A stretch of 8,393 bases of DNA from contig DPSD01000178.1 of NCBI GenBank assembly GCA_003538495.1, forward strand, positions 1,393 through 9,785, read 5' to 3'. The position numbers and the translations under genes are program-made. Positions within the stretch are counted from its first letter, which is position 1; each line of letters begins with the position of its first letter. The notes under the pieces were generated by a model that worked only from the letters and a program-made list of their open reading frames with translations, was not told where the DNA came from and made no database searches. Positions 4,843-8,393 of the stretch are shown piece after piece. Source of the DNA: Accumulibacter sp. GTDB lineage: Bacteria; Pseudomonadota; Gammaproteobacteria; Burkholderiales; Rhodocyclaceae.

Positions 4843-5394
4843 ATGACCACTTCCAACGAAAAGTCCTACTTCGATCTGCACATCACCGGCCTCGGGTACC
4901 TCAATCGCATCCGCGAAGTGAAGCCCAAGAAAGGCGATGCGTTCCTGGCCTGCGACATCGCGGCTCTGAACGGTCCCAGCGATGACGTCTCGTATGTGCG
5001 TTTCGACACGCGCGTATCGGGTTCGGAAGCGCAGCACCTGGTGCGCCGCTGCATTCAGGCGGTCGACGCCGAGAAGAAGGTGATGATCGGCTTCCGCCTG
5101 GGCGACCTGTGGACCGACACCTTCACCTACTCCAAGGGCAAGCGTGCCGGCGAGCAGGGTGTGAGCCTCAAGGCCCGCCTGCTGTTCGTCAGTTGGATCA
5201 AGGTCGACGGCAAGCTCGTCTACAAGGCCGAACCCAAGCCGACCGAGACCGACGAGCGCGACCCGGAAGTCCCTGTGACGTCCGACGCGTCCGCTGCGCA
5301 GCAAGCCTCGGCACCGGAGCCTTCCAAGCCCGTCGCCGATGCTGCCGACGACGCAGCCGATGCCCCCGCATTGGCCGTTGCCGAGTCGTTCTGA
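4843..5394 (+). CDS. STY4534-family ICE replication protein (DUF3577), 183 aa
   Basis: I recognise the family from the N-terminal half: NEKSYFDLHITGLGYLNRIREV (residues 5-26), GDAFLACDIAALNG (31-44), YVRFDTRVSGSEAQHL (51-66) and IGFRLGDLWTDTFTYSKG (82-99). This is the DUF3577 or STY4534-family ICE replication protein, named after the Salmonella SPI-7 gene. Its exact molecular role is not known to me; the beta-rich core could be an OB-like fold acting on single-stranded DNA. Residues 129-183 form a low-complexity acidic/Ala/Pro tail ending ALAVAESF, similar in style to SSB tails. The ATG at 4843 has AGGAG (4831-4835), spacing 7 nt. The gene opens the last gene group of the window, 54 bp before DUF3275. 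Confidence 0.92.
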   Translation: MTTSNEKSYFDLHITGLGYLNRIREVKPKKGDAFLACDIAALNGPSDDVSYVRFDTRVSGSEAQHLVRRCIQAVDAEKKVMIGFRLGDLWTDTFTYSKGKRAGEQGVSLKARLLFVSWIKVDGKLVYKAEPKPTETDERDPEVPVTSDASAAQQASAPEPSKPVADAADDAADAPALAVAESF

Positions 5395-5399
5395 TCCGC

Positions 5400-5431
5400 A
5401 AGGCCCCATCCCCGGGGCCTTGTCTTCTCTT
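5400..5431 (+). terminator. Hairpin between DUF3577 and DUF3275 genes
   Basis: AAGGCCCC (5400-5407) pairs with GGGGCCTT (5414-5421), 6-nt loop, followed by GTCTTCTCTT. The whole gap is 54 bp and the next Shine-Dalgarno begins 17 nt after the stem, so downstream expression requires read-through. Probably a partial terminator or RNA-stability hairpin. Confidence 0.55.
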
Positions 5432-5448
5432 CGTCCCAGGAGACCTTC

Positions 5449-6060
5449 ATGATCACCATCCCCGGCCAACTGGCCATCAAGACCATCCACGGCAGGAACG
5501 GCGACTTCAACGTCGGCCGCCTGGCGACCTCGATCGGCGAGTTCGTCGTGAAGAACGCCGAACTCGATCAGTACCGCGAGGGCAAGTACGACGGTGATTT
5601 CGTCATCGTCGAGATTCGCCCCTCCACGTACAACGCCAACGGCCGCATGGTCATCGAGATCCGCGCCCATCTGGGCGGGATGACGCTGTCCAACATCGAC
5701 GCCCTGAGCCGCGACGAAGCCCGCCGGCTGAGTCCGCAGGAAGTCGATCCGATCGACGAGGAAGCGCAGGCGCCCGCGCCGGCATCGCCCCCGGCCAAGC
5801 CGAAGGCGAAGCCGCGCAGTCCGCGCGATCCCCTGGTCGATACCACGCCGTTCGGCAGCGAACCGGCTCCCGTGTCCGCTGCGGCCTCGGCCGAGGCAGA
5901 CGACGCGGCGCTGTTCGGTGCCTTGTGGCCCCTGGGCGAGACTGTGAAGCTCGATGCGACCGTGGATCGTCGTGTGCTGCGTCAGCAGCGCGACCGTCTC
6001 GACAAGCTGGGCTACGAGTTCGCTCCGTTGTCCCAGGACTGGCACCTCAAAGCTGCCTGA
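5449..6060 (+). CDS. DUF3275 family protein, 203 aa
   Basis: The N-terminal 100 residues match DUF3275: IPGQLAIKTIHGRNGDFNVG (4-23), LATSIGEFVVKNAELDQY (25-42), GKYDGDFVIVEIRPSTY (45-61) and GRMVIEIRAHLGGMTLS (65-81). A proline/alanine linker follows (about 103-150), then a conserved C-terminal segment, DDAALFGALWPLGETVKLDATVDR and VLRQQRDRLDKLGYEF (151-191), that looks like a helical tail domain. The length is normal for the family. Its function is unknown; the gene regularly accompanies DUF3577 in SPI-7/PAGI-2-type ICEs, which suggests a shared role in element DNA processing or maintenance. The start at 5449 has AGGAG (5438-5442), spacing 6 nt. No signal peptide or membrane span is seen, so it is probably cytoplasmic. 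Confidence 0.92.
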   Translation: MITIPGQLAIKTIHGRNGDFNVGRLATSIGEFVVKNAELDQYREGKYDGDFVIVEIRPSTYNANGRMVIEIRAHLGGMTLSNIDALSRDEARRLSPQEVDPIDEEAQAPAPASPPAKPKAKPRSPRDPLVDTTPFGSEPAPVSAAASAEADDAALFGALWPLGETVKLDATVDRRVLRQQRDRLDKLGYEFAPLSQDWHLKAA

Positions 6061-6093
6061 TCCATCGCCGCCTTGCGCGGCATTCCGCCACCC

Positions 6094-6136
6094 GCCGGGG
6101 TTCTCCCCCGACGGGGAGGGGTCCGGCCTTTTCTTC
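6094..6136 (+). terminator. Hairpin directly before the 121-aa gene's ribosome binding site
   Basis: GCCGG (6094-6098) pairs with CCGGC (6123-6127) and encloses CTCCCC (6103-6108) with GGGGAG (6113-6118) around CGAC. The tail CTTTTCTTC (6128-6136) runs straight into AAGGAG (6137-6142). It has the form of an intrinsic terminator, yet the next gene's Shine-Dalgarno abuts it, so it cannot be a complete block if that gene is expressed from upstream. Confidence 0.55.
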
Positions 6137-6148
6137 AAGGAGACCCTC

Positions 6149-6514
6149 ATGGGCTGGACCTTCGTTCGTCAGACGCGCGATCAGTTGATCCGCGAGCTGC
6201 TCGCTCCGCAGGCGTCCGAACGCGCTTGCTGCGAAGTCATCGACCACACGCTGGACGGCGACGTTCTGTGGACCGTGGTTCGCGTCACCGCCATGCAGGC
6301 GGGCGTCATGGGCCTCGCGGCCGGTGAGTCCGTCTGCTACATCGGCTGCAATCTGCTGGAAAGCTCGGGCGGCGATTGGGGCTACAAGTCCCTCGATGAG
6401 TCCGTGCATCCGTACTACTACTCGTGTCCGCTGCGCTATCTCGACATGGCGCCGGTGCAAAGCTCCGAGTGGCGCGAGCGGGTTCACCGCTTCCACGCGG
6501 GACGCGCCGTCTAG
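6149..6514 (+). CDS. MGW-start conserved-type protein, 121 aa, unknown function
   Basis: The ATG at 6149 has AAGGAG (6137-6142), spacing 6 nt; the frame upstream overlaps DUF3275 and is not used. The protein opens with MGWTFVRQTRDQLIRELLAP and contains CCEVIDHTLDGDVLWTVVRV, the patch GESVCYIGCNLLE, then DWGYKSLDESVHPYYYSCP and the end EWRERVHRFHAG. This layout (MGW start, a central beta part, a WGYK-D-E segment followed by CP, and a C-terminal WRERV helix) recurs in phage and plasmid proteins; I think of DUF6927-like proteins but cannot confirm this. Five cysteines (27, 28, 63, 67, 93) and two central histidines (33, 87) could bind a metal, but no clear motif is formed. It is probably cytoplasmic and co-transcribed with its neighbours. 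Confidence 0.8.
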   Translation: MGWTFVRQTRDQLIRELLAPQASERACCEVIDHTLDGDVLWTVVRVTAMQAGVMGLAAGESVCYIGCNLLESSGGDWGYKSLDESVHPYYYSCPLRYLDMAPVQSSEWRERVHRFHAGRAV

Positions 6515-6539
6515 CGGCACGAATCTTCCTTCACCCAAC

Positions 6540-6583
6540 CGGGGCGAGCATGGCCCCGCGGGCTGTGGTTGCTCCTTCATTTT
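6540..6583 (+). terminator. Hairpin between the 121-aa and 216-aa genes
   Basis: Two competing folds are possible: CGGGGC (6540-6545) with GCCCCG (6553-6558), or GAGCA (6546-6550) with TGCTC (6570-6574) enclosing GCCC/GGGC (6553-6556 with 6560-6563). The second is followed by CTTCATTTT (6575-6583), then AAGAGG (6585-6590). It is a weaker terminator candidate than the others, and close to the next ribosome binding site. Confidence 0.45.
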
Positions 6584-6598
6584 CAAGAGGACATCACC

Positions 6599-7249
6599 AT
6601 GCCTGCACCTTCTTCCGCGAAACCGCTGTACCGCATCGACGAATGCCCCGACCTCATGGCCGACGGTTGCGTCGGTGACGAGCAGGGCAATCTCGTCTTT
6701 CTGTCGATCTGGGCGCGCGACACCGCCGTTCAGGAGTTCCTCGCCCGCCTGACCCTCGGCCGGGATGAACAGGGACTGGATCAGTTCCACGTCATCACCG
6801 AGCAGGGCGCTTCCATCCCGGTCTTCGTCGGCAACGTCGAGAACCTGGAAAAGCGCATCACCCGCGCCTATCGGCGAACGCTGTTCGGTTCGCTGACGAA
6901 TGTGTGGCTGTTCGATCGTCGCTGCGTGAAGCCAGACAAGGCCAACGCCAGCGCGCTGGCGCTTCTGCCCAGGGATTCCGCGCACCGGCTCGACCGGCTG
7001 TGGACGCTGGTGCAGGACACCTGCCCGCTGCCACTGCTCGACCACTGGCGCGACACCGTGCTGGAGCTGTTGCAGACACGGCGGATGCTGACCGGTCTTC
7101 CCTTGGCCCTCGGGCCACTGGAAGGCCATCGGCTGGCCCTCGATGTCCCGGCGCTGACGAAGGCGCTGGGCGAACTGATTCGCAACGGCACCCTCGGCGC
7201 CACGCAGTACGAACTGGCCGCGAACGCACCGCTTCGGCGTGTGGCGTGA
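6599..7249 (+). CDS. ICE protein of unknown function, 216 aa
   Basis: The ATG at 6599 has AAGAGG (6585-6590), spacing 8 nt. I do not recognise a family. The N-terminal half is mixed alpha/beta (GNLVFLSIWARDTAVQEFLA at 30-49; DQFHVITEQGASIPVFVGN at 61-79), followed by LEKRITRAYRRTLFG and VWLFDRRC. The C-terminal half is helical and rich in Leu (LDRLWTLVQDTCPLPLLDHW, RDTVLELLQTRRML, LTKALGELIRNG), ending in ATQYELAANAPLRRVA. No signal peptide or membrane span is evident. It lies 84 bp after the 121-aa gene and 65 bp before the methyltransferase-like gene, with a hairpin in each gap, and is probably co-expressed with them. The coding call is firm from length, ribosome binding site and composition; a role is not assignable. 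Confidence 0.82.
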   Translation: MPAPSSAKPLYRIDECPDLMADGCVGDEQGNLVFLSIWARDTAVQEFLARLTLGRDEQGLDQFHVITEQGASIPVFVGNVENLEKRITRAYRRTLFGSLTNVWLFDRRCVKPDKANASALALLPRDSAHRLDRLWTLVQDTCPLPLLDHWRDTVLELLQTRRMLTGLPLALGPLEGHRLALDVPALTKALGELIRNGTLGATQYELAANAPLRRVA

Positions 7250-7259
7250 ACCATCCCCA

Positions 7260-7294
7260 CGGGCATGCGCGCCGCGCGTGCCCGCCTTCCCTCA
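7260..7294 (+). terminator. Hairpin before the methyltransferase-like gene
   Basis: The arms 7260-7269 and 7275-7284 pair over 10 bp (CGGGCATGCG with CGCGTGCCCG, one T-G pair) around a CGCCG loop. The tail CCTTCCCTCA is pyrimidine-rich but has few consecutive Ts, so it is a weak terminator or a processing/stability hairpin. The next Shine-Dalgarno is at 7304. Confidence 0.45.
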
Positions 7295-7314
7295 TCCATC
7301 ATCAGGAGAAATCC

Positions 7315-8393
7315 ATGGCACTCATGTTTCCGCGCCTGGCGCGCAATTTCATTCGTAACGGCTACTTCCCCACCGACGAACCGACGCTGGAGCGGGCCTT
7401 GTCCGCACTGGCGCCGTCTCCCGGCTCCATGTCCATCCTCGATCCCTGCGCCGGCGAAGGCGTGGCGATCGCCGAAGCCGCTCACGCCCTCGGGCGCGAG
7501 CAGGTCCAGGCCTTCGCCGTCGAGTACGACGCCGAGCGCGCCCGCCACGCACGGCAACTTGTCGATCGCTGCATCCAAGGTGACCTGATGGACACGCTGA
7601 TCTCGCGCCAGTCCTTCGGGCTGCTGTGGCTGAACCCGCCGTATGGCGACCTGAGCAAGGACGTGAACGGCAACATCGGCTATCAGGGCCAGGGCCGTGC
7701 GCGGCTGGAGAAGCTCTTCTATCAGCGCGCGCTGCCGCTGCTGCAGTACGGCGGCGTGCTGATCTTCATCGTGCCGTCCTACGTGCTCGACCCCGAGCTG
7801 GTCGGATGGTTGACGCGCCACTTCGTCGACCTGCGCATCTACCGTGCGGTGGAAACGCAGTTCAAGCAGGTGGTGATCTTCGGCCGCAGGATTCGTCAGC
7901 GCGACCAGGCGTCGGAGTCGGTCAAGGCCGTGCGTGGTCTGCTGCTGCAGATCGGACAGGGCGACGCCGAAGCCGAGGAGCTGCCGCTCGAATGGCCGTT
8001 CCTGCCGTACACCGTCCCTGCCAGCCCGGCCGAGCCGGAGCACTTCTATCGCGTGACGATGGAGCCCGAGCAGTTCGCCGATGAAGTCGGCCGGCTGCAA
8101 GGACTCTGGCCGGCGCTCGATACGCATCTGGGCGCCGCGCAGCAGTCGCTGCGTCCGCCCGCGCGGGCCTTGTCGCACTGGCATCTCGCCCTGGCCTTGG
8201 CCGCAGGCGCGATTTCCGGCGTAGTGACGTCCAAGAGCGGGCGCGTGCTCGTCGTCAAAGGTGACACCCACAAGGAGAAGATGCTCCAGACGGAATACAC
8301 CGAACGCGACGACGGCTCCGTGGCCGAGACACGCATCCTCACCGACAAGTTCGTGCCGGTCATTCGTGCATGGGACTTGACGCTGGGCTCGCC
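7315..8393 (+). CDS. SAM-dependent methyltransferase-like protein (DUF6094 type), 3' end outside window
   Basis: The ATG at 7315 has AGGAG (7304-7308), spacing 6 nt, and the frame is open to the window end (359 codons visible). Residues 42-49 read LDPCAGEG, motif I of class I SAM-binding methyltransferases; VEYD (69-72) fits the acidic motif II position, QGD (88-90) motif III, and NPPY (107-110) is the catalytic motif IV of N6-adenine-type (and N5-glutamine-type) enzymes. PSYVLDPEL (154-162) and VVIFGRR (186-192) continue the fold. The C-terminal part (after about 200) is family-specific, with no target-recognition domain I can name. I recall such ICE genes annotated as DUF6094. It may methylate element DNA, for protection or regulation, but the substrate is not shown. 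It is the last visible gene of the group led by DUF3577. Confidence 0.88.
   Translation, partial: MALMFPRLARNFIRNGYFPTDEPTLERALSALAPSPGSMSILDPCAGEGVAIAEAAHALGREQVQAFAVEYDAERARHARQLVDRCIQGDLMDTLISRQSFGLLWLNPPYGDLSKDVNGNIGYQGQGRARLEKLFYQRALPLLQYGGVLIFIVPSYVLDPELVGWLTRHFVDLRIYRAVETQFKQVVIFGRRIRQRDQASESVKAVRGLLLQIGQGDAEAEELPLEWPFLPYTVPASPAEPEHFYRVTMEPEQFADEVGRLQGLWPALDTHLGAAQQSLRPPARALSHWHLALALAAGAISGVVTSKSGRVLVVKGDTHKEKMLQTEYTERDDGSVAETRILTDKFVPVIRAWDLTLGS

Noticed and set aside
6569..6598. Upstream TTG start for the 216-aa gene
   Set aside because: It falls in the junction hairpin and has no Shine-Dalgarno, whereas ATG 6599 has AAGAGG at 8-nt spacing.
1993..8271. Long minus-strand frames of 360-491 aa (1993-3285, 3137-4612, 4690-6150, 6047-7129, 6868-8271)
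   Set aside because: They run antisense over recognised genes and their leaders; several span two genes plus the gap. Gly/Arg/Ala/Val-rich content and lack of motifs fit antisense shadows of GC-rich codon use.

Overview
The window is a GC-rich stretch whose gene content matches the backbone of a proteobacterial integrative and conjugative element (ICE) of the broad SPI-7 / PAGI-2 / ICEclc type. Such elements are common in Pseudomonas, other gamma-proteobacteria and beta-proteobacteria. I recognise the end of a plasmid/ICE topoisomerase III (topB), an STY4534-type ICE replication protein (DUF3577), DUF3275 and DUF3085 proteins, and the start of a DUF6094-type SAM-dependent methyltransferase-like protein. 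The host species cannot be fixed from this sequence. No integrase, att site, tRNA, rRNA, CRISPR array or insertion sequence is visible.

Layout: all ten genes are on the + strand. Bases 1-585 are the C-terminal part of topB, with its zinc ribbon. Bases 586-1363 are a long region with no convincing gene but many hairpins. Then come a 78-aa protein (1364-1600), a 130-aa protein (1626-2018), a 238-aa protein (2269-2985), a 266-aa protein (3269-4069), a DUF3085 protein (4136-4498), DUF3577 (4843-5394), DUF3275 (5449-6060), a 121-aa MGW-start protein (6149-6514), a 216-aa protein (6599-7249) and the methyltransferase-like gene (7315 to beyond the window). Every start from 1364 onward has a purine-rich Shine-Dalgarno sequence 5-9 nt upstream. 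The long minus-strand reading frames are shadows of these genes.

The most interesting part is between the genes. The three intergenic regions upstream of 1364, 3269 and 4843 each carry a copy of the same roughly 90-150 nt element. It folds as three consecutive stem-loops with base-compensating differences between copies and a UNCG tetraloop on the last stem. This looks like a conserved structured RNA leader placed before three gene groups (78+130+238 aa; 266 aa+DUF3085; DUF3577 to the methyltransferase). In addition, eight of the nine junctions between genes downstream of 1364 carry a GC-rich hairpin with a pyrimidine-rich tail. Several sit too close to the next Shine-Dalgarno for a new promoter to fit, so transcription must read through them.

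Working model (inference): this is a maintenance/replication module of an ICE, made of DNA-processing proteins and small conserved proteins of unknown role. It is transcribed as a few long units in which repeated RNA leaders and junction hairpins adjust expression, possibly by attenuation, antitermination or RNA processing.
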